Translations under genes and position numbers: made by a program
In this document: one piece after another, positions 1 through 8,494 of the stretch
Layout: each line of letters begins with the position of its first letter
How positions within the stretch are numbered: the stretch's first letter is position 1
NCBI GenBank assembly: GCA_965603015.1
Contig: CBFDBJ010000007.1
Coordinates: forward strand, 12,822 to 76,821
Length of the DNA: 64,000 nucleotides
Direction: 5' to 3'
Origin: JAUWTJ01 sp965603015
GTDB lineage: Bacteria > Pseudomonadota > Alphaproteobacteria > M2410
Notes under the pieces: model-generated
What the model was told of the DNA's origin: nothing
Databases searched by the model: none
Seen by the model: the letters and a program-made list of their open reading frames with translations, nothing else

Positions 1-923
1 TCGCTGCGGCTGATATGATCATCAAGGTGAAGGAGCCCCAGGCCGTCGAGCGCGCCATGCTGCGCCAGGACCAGATCCTGTTCACCTATCTTCACCTTGC
101 CCCGGATCTTGAACAAACCAGAGACCTTGTCACGTCAGGCGCCATCTGCATCGCCTATGAGACGGTCACGGATCGCAATGGCGCTCTTCCCCTGCTGGCG
201 CCGATGTCAGAGGTCGCGGGCCGCATGTCGGTTCAGGCGGGCGCGGCCTGCCTTGAAAAGGAACACGGCGGGCGCGGTATTCTGCTCGGCGGCGTGCCGG
301 GGGTTGCTCCGGCCGAAGTTGTCATCCTCGGCGGCGGGATCGTTGGTTCCAATGCGGCGCTGATCGCCATCGGCATGGGCGCATCGGTCACGGTTGTTGA
401 TCGCTCGCTTGATGCCCTGCGCCGTCTCGTTGCGCAGTTTGGCACAAGGATCCAGACTGCCTTTTCAACGAAGGAAACCATTGAGACGCTGATGAAGAGC
501 GCCGACCTTGTCATCGGCGGTGTTCTCATCCCCGGCGCGGCGGCTCCCAAGCTGGTCACCGCGGAGATGGTCAAGACCATGAAACCTGGCGCGGTCGTGG
601 TTGACGTGGCGATCGACCAGGGCGGCTGCTTTGAAACCTCGCACGCCACCACCCATGCCGAGCCGACCTATGTGGTCGACAATGTCGTGCACTACTGCGT
701 CGCCAATATGCCCGGCGCTGTGGCGCGGACATCGACGTTTGCCCTCAACAACGTCACCCTGCCGTTTGCGCTGGCACTGGCCGAAAAAGGTGCCAACGCC
801 GCCATGAAATCCGATCCACATCTGCTGGAAGGGCTCAATGTGCACAAGGGCCGCGTCACCGTCGAGGCCGTCGCCGAGGCGCACGGAATGGAGTATGTGG
901 CAGCGACGGATTGCCTCGCCTGA
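1..923 (+). CDS. ald: Alanine dehydrogenase, 5'-truncated by the window
   Basis: C-terminal roughly 306 residues of an enzyme normally about 370 long; the frame is already open at base 3 (Ala-Ala-Ala-Asp before the Met at 15), so the true start lies outside the window. The NAD-binding Rossmann motif is visible around residues 105-112 after the first Met (VILGGGIVGSNAA), followed by the conserved acidic residue (VVDRS). The late segments VVDVAIDQGGC and VHYCVANMPGAVARTST are typical of alanine dehydrogenases. It interconverts L-alanine and pyruvate with NAD in the cytoplasm. A sodium/alanine symporter gene lies 3 kb away, which fits alanine use as carbon or nitrogen source, though the two are not in one operon. 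Confidence 0.95.
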   Translation, partial: AAADMIIKVKEPQAVERAMLRQDQILFTYLHLAPDLEQTRDLVTSGAICIAYETVTDRNGALPLLAPMSEVAGRMSVQAGAACLEKEHGGRGILLGGVPGVAPAEVVILGGGIVGSNAALIAIGMGASVTVVDRSLDALRRLVAQFGTRIQTAFSTKETIETLMKSADLVIGGVLIPGAAAPKLVTAEMVKTMKPGAVVVDVAIDQGGCFETSHATTHAEPTYVVDNVVHYCVANMPGAVARTSTFALNNVTLPFALALAEKGANAAMKSDPHLLEGLNVHKGRVTVEAVAEAHGMEYVAATDCLA

Positions 924-974
924 CGTGTTCGACTATGCATAACGTCTGAACATACAGACGAAGGCACGGCAGAC

Positions 975-1592
975 ATGTACATACCCAAACCCTTCGCAAT
1001 GGACGCCCCGGACGCGATCCGCGCGCATATCGAGGCGCATCCGTTTGCTGCGCTGGTGGTGAAGAGGGAGAGCGGCATTGAGGCGGTGCATTTGCCGCTG
1101 CTGCTGGATGCAGATGAGGGCAAGCTCGGGGCGCTGCGCGGGCATATCGCGCGGGCGGGCGGGGTGTTTGATGCAGGGCTTGAGGGCAGCGAAGTGCTCG
1201 CGATCTTTTCCGGGCCTCAGGCTTACGTCTCGCCGGGCTGGTATCCCTCCAAGCGGACAAATCCGAAAGTCGTGCCGACGTGGAATTACACGGCGGTTCA
1301 TGTGACCGGTACGCTGCATTTTCATGACGACAGGGACTGGCTGCTCCGGAATGTGGGTGACCTGACGACGCGGTTTGAAACCGGGCAGTCCGAACCCTGG
1401 TCTGTTGATGATGCGCCGGCAGACTATATCGATGCCATGACGGGCGCGATTGTTGGAGTGGAGATTGAGATCACCAGGGTCGAAGGTAAGGCGAAGCTGA
1501 GCCAGAACCGGCCTGCGGAGGATCGGGCCGGTGTGGCCGAGGGCTTGCGGCAGTCCGGGGCGACGGAGCTTGCCCGGTTGATGGCGGAGTGA
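975..1592 (+). CDS. PaiB-like FMN-binding negative transcriptional regulator family protein
   Basis: 205 residues, the usual length for the PaiB family (FMN-binding split-barrel fold). It begins MYIPKPF, the usual PaiB opening, and contains the characteristic GPQAYVSPGWYPSK and VPTWNYTAVHVTG blocks (about residues 79-115), then the C-terminal KLSQNR motif. PaiB of Bacillus is named as a repressor of sporulation and protease genes, but most family members are unstudied flavin-binding proteins, so a regulatory role here is not shown. It starts 52 bases after ald on the same strand. A palindromic repeat follows its stop codon. Confidence 0.88.
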   Translation: MYIPKPFAMDAPDAIRAHIEAHPFAALVVKRESGIEAVHLPLLLDADEGKLGALRGHIARAGGVFDAGLEGSEVLAIFSGPQAYVSPGWYPSKRTNPKVVPTWNYTAVHVTGTLHFHDDRDWLLRNVGDLTTRFETGQSEPWSVDDAPADYIDAMTGAIVGVEIEITRVEGKAKLSQNRPAEDRAGVAEGLRQSGATELARLMAE

Positions 1593-1609
1593 CATTGCTC
1601 CTCTTCTGC

Positions 1610-1682
1610 TGTCATACCCGGGCTTGACCCGGGTATCCAGAATCTGTCGCACTGGATTGCCGGATCAAGTCCGGCAATGACA
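1610..1682. repeat. Palindromic intergenic repeat, 73 bp
   Basis: An imperfect inverted repeat between two convergent genes. The outer arms are TGTCAT...ATCCAG and CTGGAT...ATGACA. Each arm contains its own smaller palindrome (CCCGGGCTTGACCCGGG at 1617-1633 and GCCGGATCAAGTCCGGC). This double-hairpin form is common among short mobile intergenic repeats of Alphaproteobacteria. It probably also stops transcription from both flanking genes, but there is no clear T-tract. Confidence 0.7.
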
Positions 1683-1720
1683 GATGAAAAAATGAGGCGT
1701 CAAACCTCCCACCCCCATCC

Positions 1721-3031
1721 CTACCCTTCCAGCGGCACAATTCTGTGCCTTGGCTCGTCGACGAAGAGCCAGGTGATGAGAACGGCTGTGCTCAGTACCG
1801 CGATGGAGACGGAAAAGAGCAACACGTAGGACCAGGCGGCGATCAGGCCGGCGATGATGGTGCCGATGCCGGTCATCAGCGCCATGGTGCTGTTCGAAAT
1901 AGCGATCCGCATCGGCAGGTCCTCGCGGTGGCCGAATTCCAGCACCAGGTTTTGGCCGCCGATCTGGAAGCCGCCCATGCCGGTGCCCAGAAGCGCGAAG
2001 GTGACAAGGAACATGGGCCGGGCCTCGACCATGAGCAGGAGACAAATAGCCAGCACCCAGATGATGATCGCGCTGAGGAAAACGAGGCGATTGCCATAGC
2101 GATCTGCGATGGACCCCCAGGCCAGGTTTGTCGTGGTTGAGGCGAGCATGAAAGCAACCGAGAAGAGGCCGATGTTTGCACCGGACAGGCCGACCTTGGT
2201 GCCGGCATAAATCGTAAAGAACGGCACTGACATCATGCCCAGTGCCGCGAGACCGCGCGCGAGGAAGAACCTCGTATAGGCCCTGTCAGACCTCAAGAGC
2301 GCGGGGATCTCACCGAGGCGAGTCAGGATATGGGTCTGGCTGCGAACCGATGGTGGCTCGGGCTCTTTGATGAACAGCAAAATGGTCAGGCCCAGGGTGG
2401 TGAGAATGAACGCGACCAGGAACGTCGCGCCATAGCCGTTGCCGAGGGCATTGGTTTCAACAAGATATTTGCCGCCGAGCCAGGCCACGCCTGACGCCGT
2501 CAATCCGGCGAGGAAATTGCGCAGGCCCGACAGCTTGCCGCGCAGCTCAACGGGAATAACCTTGGACATGAGATAGTTGAAGAGCACGCCTTGCATGCCG
2601 GAGAAAAGCCCGAAGAGCAGCAGGAAGACCGCGACGGCATAGAGCGCAATTGACGGCGGCAGGAAAATGCCGCTGAGCGCCAGTCCCAGAACCTGCAGCC
2701 GCATGCCCATGCCGACGGCAAAGCCGACCGGCAGAACGCGCTTGCGATGTTCGATCAGTGTCGCGCCGAAGACAGAGGATATCGCTGCGCCGAAATGTTG
2801 CGCCGCGAGGGCAAGACCAACGGCGGCGTGGGAGCCGGACAGGATAAAAATAAAGGCCGGCAAGAAGGTTGGCGCGTTGACCAGCCGGAACCCGGTTTGC
2901 CCCAGAAGCCCGTGCATCAGATTGGCGGCGTAATTGCGCGGCAGGTCGCGGCGCACCTGTTTTTGATAATTGGCTTCGGCGAGCGCGCTGGCGCTCATGG
3001 GTATGCTCGCGTCTCCAGCTTCGGATGTCAT
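1721..3031 (-). CDS. Major facilitator superfamily transporter
   Basis: 436 residues with about 12 hydrophobic segments and no signal peptide, as expected for an inner-membrane MFS permease. The central cytoplasmic loop is around residues 215-250 (KEPEPPSVRSQTH). The loop after helix 2 carries basic residues (IEHRKRVLP) like the MFS A-motif region. Substrate cannot be read from sequence. Its ATG overlaps the stop codon of the upstream aldolase gene by 4 bases, so the two are co-translated. A substrate that yields, or is made from, a 4-hydroxy-2-oxo acid is a reasonable inference and nothing more. Confidence 0.85.
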   Translation of the reverse strand: MTSEAGDASIPMSASALAEANYQKQVRRDLPRNYAANLMHGLLGQTGFRLVNAPTFLPAFIFILSGSHAAVGLALAAQHFGAAISSVFGATLIEHRKRVLPVGFAVGMGMRLQVLGLALSGIFLPPSIALYAVAVFLLLFGLFSGMQGVLFNYLMSKVIPVELRGKLSGLRNFLAGLTASGVAWLGGKYLVETNALGNGYGATFLVAFILTTLGLTILLFIKEPEPPSVRSQTHILTRLGEIPALLRSDRAYTRFFLARGLAALGMMSVPFFTIYAGTKVGLSGANIGLFSVAFMLASTTTNLAWGSIADRYGNRLVFLSAIIIWVLAICLLLMVEARPMFLVTFALLGTGMGGFQIGGQNLVLEFGHREDLPMRIAISNSTMALMTGIGTIIAGLIAAWSYVLLFSVSIAVLSTAVLITWLFVDEPRHRIVPLEG

Positions 3032-3801
3032 GCCCCGGCGACTTCTTTCATGTCGCGCAGTGCACCGGCATAACCCTGAAGGAGAAGCCCGGCATCATTG
3101 CAGATATTGGCGAAGGAAAAGCCCTGGTCAAAACGCATCTGCGCGTCCTTTGGGCTGTTGCAGTAAAACCCTGCGGGTTTGCCTGCGGCAGCGGCGGCCT
3201 TTTGAACTTTGTCAAAGGCAGCGACCACGTCCGGATGATCGAATTGCAGCGTGTGTCCGAGGGCTGCAGACAGGTCAGCGGGGCCGATGAGGACGGCATC
3301 AAGACCCGGCACGGCAAGGATCGCGTCGATGGATGCCAGTGCCTCTTTGGTCTCGATTTGCACGATCACCATGACCTGGCTGTTGGCGTTCTGCAGGACG
3401 CCCATGAAATCCAGTCCGTATTTATGACCACGCCCGGCGGCGATACCGCGCTCGCCCTCCGGCGGATAGCGGCAGGCATTGACGACCGCTTTGACGTCCT
3501 CGGCAGTGTAGACCTGAGGCACCATAACGCCCTCGATGCCCATATCCAGAACCCGCTTGAAGATGGACGGGTCATCCTTGGTTGGCACGCGGATGACGGA
3601 GGTCATGTCAGACCCGTTCAGGGCGCGCAGAAGGCCCGGGAGCTGTTCATAATGGGCAACGCCGTGCTCGCAATCGATCAGCACCCAGTCAAAGCCAAGC
3701 GGGGCCGCCATTTCAAGAGTGGCCTCGGAGCCAAGCCCGGCCCACAGCCCAATGGCTTTCTCGTCTGCAGCCAGTTTTTTCCGCAAAGCATTATCGCGCA
3801 T
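3028..3801 (-). CDS. HpcH/HpaI family aldolase (class II pyruvate aldolase)
   Basis: 257 residues, full length. Residues that match the known HpaI active site are all present with almost the same numbering: His46 (in IDCEHG), Arg71, metal ligands Glu150 (VQIETKEA) and Asp176 (IGPADLS). The family splits 4-hydroxy-2-oxoacids such as 4-hydroxy-2-oxoheptanedioate into pyruvate and an aldehyde, using a divalent metal. No other homoprotocatechuate pathway genes lie nearby, so the true substrate is open. A good ribosome site (GGGAGA) precedes the ATG. It is first gene of a two-gene operon with the MFS transporter downstream. Confidence 0.88.
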   Translation of the reverse strand: MRDNALRKKLAADEKAIGLWAGLGSEATLEMAAPLGFDWVLIDCEHGVAHYEQLPGLLRALNGSDMTSVIRVPTKDDPSIFKRVLDMGIEGVMVPQVYTAEDVKAVVNACRYPPEGERGIAAGRGHKYGLDFMGVLQNANSQVMVIVQIETKEALASIDAILAVPGLDAVLIGPADLSAALGHTLQFDHPDVVAAFDKVQKAAAAAGKPAGFYCNSPKDAQMRFDQGFSFANICNDAGLLLQGYAGALRDMKEVAGA

Positions 3802-3909
3802 TTTCTTCTCCCTGCCCCGGGCCGTACGTTACACGCACGACCTCATTGTTCTTTTCAGGCAATTGTGAAGGCTATTGCGCCCCAGCACAAGAGGCGCCTT
3901 CAGGCCGGA

Positions 3910-5277
3910 TCAGCTGTTGGCTTTGTCTTCTGCGAAATACTCCTTCGTCACCTCAAATATGACAGGACTGAGAAGCAGAAGCGCAATCAGGTTGGGCAGG
4001 GCCATCATGGCGTTGAGGGTATCAGCCAGCAGCCACATGTAATCCAGTTTGACCTGGGTTCCGGCAAAAACGGCAACAACCCACAGGACGCGGAAGGGGA
4101 CGATCGCCTTGATGCCGAAAATATATTCAACACAGCGCTCGCCATAAACCGACCAGCCAAGCACCGTGGTGAAGGCAAACACCGCCAAGGCAATGGCGAC
4201 AAGATAGCCGCCGACCCCGGGCAGCGCCACCTCGAAGGCTTGTTGGGTCAAGGGCGCGCCTTGAAGACCTGACCCGATGGCTCCTGATGTGATGATGATG
4301 AGGCCGGTGATCGAGCAGATGACAATGGTGTCAATGAAGGTTCCCAGCATGCCAATCAGCCCCTGGCGCACCGGATCCGTGGTCTGGGCGGCCGCATGGG
4401 CGATGGGCGCGCTGCCGAGGCCAGCCTCATTGGAGAAGATACCGCGCGCGACGCCCTGGCGGATGGCGATCATGATGCCGTAACCCATCGCGCCGCCGCC
4501 GGCCGCTGCCGGGCTGAACGCGCTTATGAAAATCAGAGCAACGGCAGCCGGCACCGCTGCATAATTGATCAGAAGAACAAGGAGACCGGCGGCGACATAG
4601 GCGAGCCCCATGAACGGCACCAGCACACCGGCGACATGGGCGATGCGTTTGATCCCGCCCAGAATGACGAGGCCAACAAGCAGCGCCATGACAATGCCAG
4701 TGACAACAGGCGTGACGTGGAAGGACTCCTTCATGACACCGGCGACCGCGTTCGATTGCGTGCCGTTGCCAATGCCGAAACCGGCGATGGCTCCGAAAAA
4801 GGCAAAACTCATGGCCAGGACGGTGGCGAATTTTCCGTACTTACTGCCCAGACCGTTCTTGATGTAGTACATCGGCCCGCCGACATGATTGCCAAGCTCA
4901 TCAACCTCGCGGTATTTCACCGCGGCGACGGCTTCGGCGTATTTGGTGGCCATGCCTACCAGGGCCGTCATCCACATCCAGAACAGCGCGCCAGGGCCGC
5001 CGATGACCAGCGCCACCGCGACGCCACCAATGTTCCCGGTACCGATGGTCGCCGAGAGCGCCGTCATCAGGGCATTAAAGGGAGTTATCTCGCCGTCTTT
5101 TGCATTTCCGCCCTTGCGGCTTTTCCACAGAAGCTTAAAACCTGCGCCGAGTTTTCGGATCGGCATAAAACCCAGACCGACCATGAGGAAGAGACCGGTA
5201 CCCAGAATGAGAAAGAGCATCGGCCAGCCCCAGACGATCCCGTTGACCCAGGCCGTTGCATTGGTCAATTGTTGCAT
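3910..5277 (-). CDS. Sodium/alanine (or glycine) symporter, AGCS family
   Basis: 455 residues, full length, with about 10-11 membrane segments. The AGCS signature block ALSATIGTGNIGGVAVA lies near residues 74-90, followed by GGPGALFWMW and later GGPMYYIKNGLG; the FSNEAGLGSAPIAHAAA segment near residue 278 is also diagnostic. These proteins import alanine or glycine with sodium across the inner membrane. The start has a GGGGA ribosome site. It is transcribed alone on the minus strand, with a 108-base gap to the aldolase gene downstream. Together with ald at the window edge it points to alanine catabolism. Confidence 0.93.
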   Translation of the reverse strand: MQQLTNATAWVNGIVWGWPMLFLILGTGLFLMVGLGFMPIRKLGAGFKLLWKSRKGGNAKDGEITPFNALMTALSATIGTGNIGGVAVALVIGGPGALFWMWMTALVGMATKYAEAVAAVKYREVDELGNHVGGPMYYIKNGLGSKYGKFATVLAMSFAFFGAIAGFGIGNGTQSNAVAGVMKESFHVTPVVTGIVMALLVGLVILGGIKRIAHVAGVLVPFMGLAYVAAGLLVLLINYAAVPAAVALIFISAFSPAAAGGGAMGYGIMIAIRQGVARGIFSNEAGLGSAPIAHAAAQTTDPVRQGLIGMLGTFIDTIVICSITGLIIITSGAIGSGLQGAPLTQQAFEVALPGVGGYLVAIALAVFAFTTVLGWSVYGERCVEYIFGIKAIVPFRVLWVVAVFAGTQVKLDYMWLLADTLNAMMALPNLIALLLLSPVIFEVTKEYFAEDKANS

Positions 5278-5375
5278 GTTTATCCCCTGATCTCAGTCCG
5301 CGTTTCACGTGAGCGAGCATAGTCTACTGATTTGACGGGAGAGGGAAGCCTCCAGACCAGGTGCCCAGTTATGAC

Positions 5376-5404
5376 AAAAAAGGGGGCCGCGTGAGCAGCC
5401 CCCT
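5376..5404 (-). terminator. Rho-independent terminator after the acyl-CoA dehydrogenase gene
   Basis: On the minus strand a 9-bp G/C-rich stem (GGGGGCTGC / GCGGCCCCC, one G-T pair) closes a TCAC loop and runs into six T residues. It lies 26 bases past the stop codon at 5430, so it ends the fatty-acid gene run read leftward. Confidence 0.85.
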
Positions 5405-5429
5405 TGATCTATTCGAAGCGTCTTGTCCC

Positions 5430-6671
5430 TTAAGCGTCGAGACCTTCGTATTTTTTGATTTCATTACGCGCGACAACCATGCGGTGGACTTCATCCGGGC
5501 CATCAGCAAAGCGCAGCGTGCGCGCGCCGGTGTACATCGCGGCAAGCGGTGTCCACTGGGAGATCCCGGTGGCGCCGTGCAATTGAATGGCACGGTCAAT
5601 AATGGTGCACACCATTTCCGGAATGATCGCCTTGATCTGCGAAATATGGGTGCGGGCTTCCTGGTTGCCAAGAACATCCATCGCCTTGGCAGTCTTCAGA
5701 ACCAGCATGCGAGCCATGTCAATCTCGTTGCGCGAACGGGCAACGACGTCAAAGTTACCACCGAGCTTGATGATTTCCTTGCCGAAGGCCTTGCGGGAGA
5801 GACCGCGTGTGATCATCAGCTCAATCGCCTTTTCAGCCTGACCGATGGAACGCATGCAGTGGTGGATTCTACCTGGGCCAAGCCGCCCCTGTGCCACTTC
5901 AAAGCCGCGCCCTTCACCCAGAATAACCATATCGCTGGACAGACGTGCCTTGTCATATTTGATGTGCATGTGGCCGTGCGGGGCGCCGTCATGACCAAAG
6001 ACGTGCATGGGCCCGAGAACTTCGATGCCCGGGGTGTCCATTGGTACACAGAACATTGTGTGACGTCTGTGCTTTGACCCCTCAGGATCTGTACAGGCCA
6101 TCAGGATTTGAACCTTGCACCGCGCGTCACCAGCTCCGGAGATGTAGAACTTTTCACCGGAGACAACGTAATCGTCGCCGTCCTTGACAGCCACAGTGTG
6201 GGTGATGTTGGCGGCATCGGACGAGGCCCGGTGCGGCTCGGTCATGGAATAGCAGGACCGGATCTTGCCATCAAGCAGCGGCTCAAGCCATTCCTGCTTG
6301 TGTTGCTCGGAACCATAACGCTCCAGCACTTCCATGTTGCCGGTGTCTGGCGCGGCGCAGTTGAACACTTCCGAAGACATCGGGTTACGTCCCATTTGCT
6401 CGGCAAGATAGGCGTAGTCGAGGTTCGAAATTCCGTCGCCGTTCCACGTTGGCAGGAAGAAGTTCCAGAAGCCGGCGTCTTTGGCCTTGGCTTTCAATCC
6501 CTCAAGGATTTCGGTCTGGCGATCCGACAGTGCCCAGCGGTTTTCTTCATTGGGCGTTGCGAAAAACTCGTCCGAGACAGGGGCGATATATTTGGTAATA
6601 AAATCGCCAACCGCTGCCACGGTTGGTTTGAAGTCCTCTGAACACCTCAGATCGTGTAATGAATCATCCAT
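5430..6671 (-). CDS. Acyl-CoA dehydrogenase family protein
   Basis: 413 residues, the usual length for the family. FAD/substrate motifs are present: CYSMTEPHRASSDA (about 139-152) and YVVSGEKFYISGAGDARC. The C-terminal RFADGPDEVHRMVVARNE segment resembles the ACAD10/ACAD11-type branch, whose members oxidise unusual or branched acyl-CoAs. It catalyses alpha,beta-dehydrogenation of an acyl-CoA and would pass electrons to ETF. A strong ribosome site (GGAGAG) precedes the ATG. It is followed on the same strand by a terminator and preceded by an SDR gene 29 bases upstream, then an enoyl-CoA hydratase gene, so a beta-oxidation-like operon is likely. Confidence 0.92.
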   Translation of the reverse strand: MDDSLHDLRCSEDFKPTVAAVGDFITKYIAPVSDEFFATPNEENRWALSDRQTEILEGLKAKAKDAGFWNFFLPTWNGDGISNLDYAYLAEQMGRNPMSSEVFNCAAPDTGNMEVLERYGSEQHKQEWLEPLLDGKIRSCYSMTEPHRASSDAANITHTVAVKDGDDYVVSGEKFYISGAGDARCKVQILMACTDPEGSKHRRHTMFCVPMDTPGIEVLGPMHVFGHDGAPHGHMHIKYDKARLSSDMVILGEGRGFEVAQGRLGPGRIHHCMRSIGQAEKAIELMITRGLSRKAFGKEIIKLGGNFDVVARSRNEIDMARMLVLKTAKAMDVLGNQEARTHISQIKAIIPEMVCTIIDRAIQLHGATGISQWTPLAAMYTGARTLRFADGPDEVHRMVVARNEIKKYEGLDA

Positions 6672-6700
6672 TGATCTCTCCTTGTTATTGGTTGTTCTTT

Positions 6701-7522
6701 TTATTGTTGTTGTGATTTCGTACTCTGTTGAAACCTTGCTTTCAGGCGCTGCATGCCGCCGATCCAGCGATCATAGTCTGACGTCTTGCGCTGCATGTAA
6801 ACCAGCACTTCCTCATGGGGCAGGATCATGAACTTTTCCTCATCCATTGCCTTGAGGACGCTGTCGGCGACCTGGTCCACGGTGGCAATCCCATCGCCGC
6901 CCTGCACACCGCCCTCATCACCGGCATTGGCTATCATACGGGTTGCGACCGCCTGAGGACACAGCACCGAAACCTTGATACCCTGGCCGCCGTGCTCAAT
7001 CGCAACACTTTCAGCAAAGCCGACGGCGGCATGTTTGGTTGTTCCGTAAACGGAGCTGCCGATCTGATTGAGCACACCGGCGGCAGAGGCCGTCGAGGCA
7101 ATATAGCCTTCGCCACGCGCCACCATGCCAGGCAGGACCTGACGTGCCGCATAGACATGGGCCATGACGTTGATATTCCAGCAGCGCTGCCAGACATCAG
7201 ACGTGGCACCAGGTCCGGCAATGCCGCCCTCGCCATCGGCCGAGCCGACGCCGGCGTTGGAAAACATGACGTCGATGCGTCCGTATTTTTTCTCGATGTC
7301 CTGAAGGATGCCGGTGAGCTGGGCTTCATTGGCCACGTCGCAGCCAAAGGCCTCGGCTTTTGTTGTGGTGGAAATGTCTGCCGCGACCCGCTCGGCATTG
7401 TCTTGCTCCAGATCGAGAACGATGACGGCTTCCGCGCCTTCGGCTGCAAAGCGGCGGCACAGCGCCTCGCCGATGCCATTTGCCCCGCCGGTTACGACGG
7501 CAATCTTGCCTGCAAGCTTCAT
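6701..7522 (-). CDS. Short-chain dehydrogenase/reductase (SDR)
   Basis: 273 residues. It has the cofactor motif TGGANGIG at about residues 12-19, the NAG motif (FSNAGVG), and the catalytic Tyr-x3-Lys in SVYGTTKHA. The Asp after beta-2 (VLDLEQ) suggests NAD rather than NADP. The last 50 residues are longer than in a minimal SDR and end in a Gln/Lys-rich tail. Flanked by acyl-CoA dehydrogenase and enoyl-CoA hydratase genes on the same strand, so a hydroxyacyl-CoA or alcohol substrate in the same pathway is a fair inference. Confidence 0.9.
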   Translation of the reverse strand: MKLAGKIAVVTGGANGIGEALCRRFAAEGAEAVIVLDLEQDNAERVAADISTTTKAEAFGCDVANEAQLTGILQDIEKKYGRIDVMFSNAGVGSADGEGGIAGPGATSDVWQRCWNINVMAHVYAARQVLPGMVARGEGYIASTASAAGVLNQIGSSVYGTTKHAAVGFAESVAIEHGGQGIKVSVLCPQAVATRMIANAGDEGGVQGGDGIATVDQVADSVLKAMDEEKFMILPHEEVLVYMQRKTSDYDRWIGGMQRLKARFQQSTKSQQQ

Positions 7523-7596
7523 CTCGCGTTTCCTCTGCCCCGGCTTTTGCCGCTTTTCTTGTTATTTTGAGGCGATATTAGCGAGCTTTCCCGGAT

Positions 7597-8391
7597 TTAG
7601 CGACCCCTGAATTCCGGCTCGCGCTTTTCGAGGAAGGCGGCAATGCCCTCCTGCAGATCCTCTGTTTTTGAGGTCAGAAGGTTCTGATCAACATCCATGT
7701 GCATGGTCGCAGCATCAAAGGCCTGGGCGACAGCGTTGACGCTTTCCTTGATCATTTGTACCGCGATGGGCGGCCTTGCAGCGTACTCTGCAGCCATCTC
7801 GCAAGCCCGGTCCATCAACCTGCCGCGCGGCACAACCTCGTCGAGGAAACCCCACTCGAGCAGGGTTGCGGCGGGCTCAAGATTGCCCAGCATGATCATG
7901 CGCTTGGCGCGAGCAGGTCCGATCAGATGGACACACCCTGGCAAGGCGCCCCACATCAGGTTCATGCCGCGCTGAACTTCCGGGTAGCCGATTTTGCAAT
8001 CGTCGGACCCGATGCGAAAATCACAGGCGACGGGAATGCAGCAACCGCCGCCAGCGCCCGCGCCATGGACGGCAGCGATGGTGACCTGTTTCATCTCGGA
8101 GATCGCCCGGATCATGCGGCCGCCAAGGCCGGACTGGCGGCGGGCCATCAGGAGCGAGGGTGGAGCCGCATTGGCGGCCTGGCGGGCCTGAAGATCAGCC
8201 CCGGCGCAAAAATGCTTGCCGCGCCCGGCGAAGATGACAACACGGGTCTCCTCGTCGCCCAGGAACGAACGCGCTGCCGCCTCGATCTCTGTCATGACCT
8301 CGGGGCTGAGCGCATTGAGGCGCTCGGGGCGATTGAGCCAGAACGTTGCGATGTGGCCCGAGCGTTCAATTTCAACGTATTTGTAATTCAC
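7597..8391 (-). CDS. Enoyl-CoA hydratase/isomerase family protein
   Basis: 264 residues, crotonase fold. The oxyanion-hole segments are visible: KHFCAGADLQA (about 60-70) and VHGAGAGGGCCIPVACD (about 109-125). The start is a GTG with a strong GGAGGA ribosome site 7 bases upstream; there is no better ATG. Members hydrate trans-2-enoyl-CoA or catalyse related reactions. First gene of the minus-strand run hydratase, SDR, acyl-CoA dehydrogenase, with gaps of 74 and 29 bases, ending in the terminator near 5390. Confidence 0.9.
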   Translation of the reverse strand: MNYKYVEIERSGHIATFWLNRPERLNALSPEVMTEIEAAARSFLGDEETRVVIFAGRGKHFCAGADLQARQAANAAPPSLLMARRQSGLGGRMIRAISEMKQVTIAAVHGAGAGGGCCIPVACDFRIGSDDCKIGYPEVQRGMNLMWGALPGCVHLIGPARAKRMIMLGNLEPAATLLEWGFLDEVVPRGRLMDRACEMAAEYAARPPIAVQMIKESVNAVAQAFDAATMHMDVDQNLLTSKTEDLQEGIAAFLEKREPEFRGR

Positions 8392-8443
8392 GAGAGATCC
8401 TCCGGGGTTTTACTCATGACTTTGTAGAGCACCTGCAACCCAC

Positions 8444-8474
8444 AAAAAAAGGGACGACCCGAAGATCGCCCCTT
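8444..8474 (-). terminator. Rho-independent terminator after the TonB-dependent receptor
   Basis: Minus-strand 9-bp stem GGGGCGATC / GGTCGTCCC (two G-T pairs) closed by a stable TTCG tetraloop, followed by seven T residues. It lies 20 bases after the receptor stop codon and insulates the enoyl-CoA hydratase gene downstream. Confidence 0.92.
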
Positions 8475-8494
8475 TCGTCATTCATTTCAAGTTC

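Noticed and set aside
3025..4272. A 415-codon open frame on the plus strand
   Set aside because: It is antisense to the aldolase and the alanine symporter, both with complete family motifs; its composition is that of a shadow frame in high-GC DNA.
4396..5322. A 308-codon open frame on the plus strand
   Set aside because: Antisense to the AGCS symporter; rich in Asp, His, Gly and Arg as expected for a reverse-strand shadow of a membrane protein gene.
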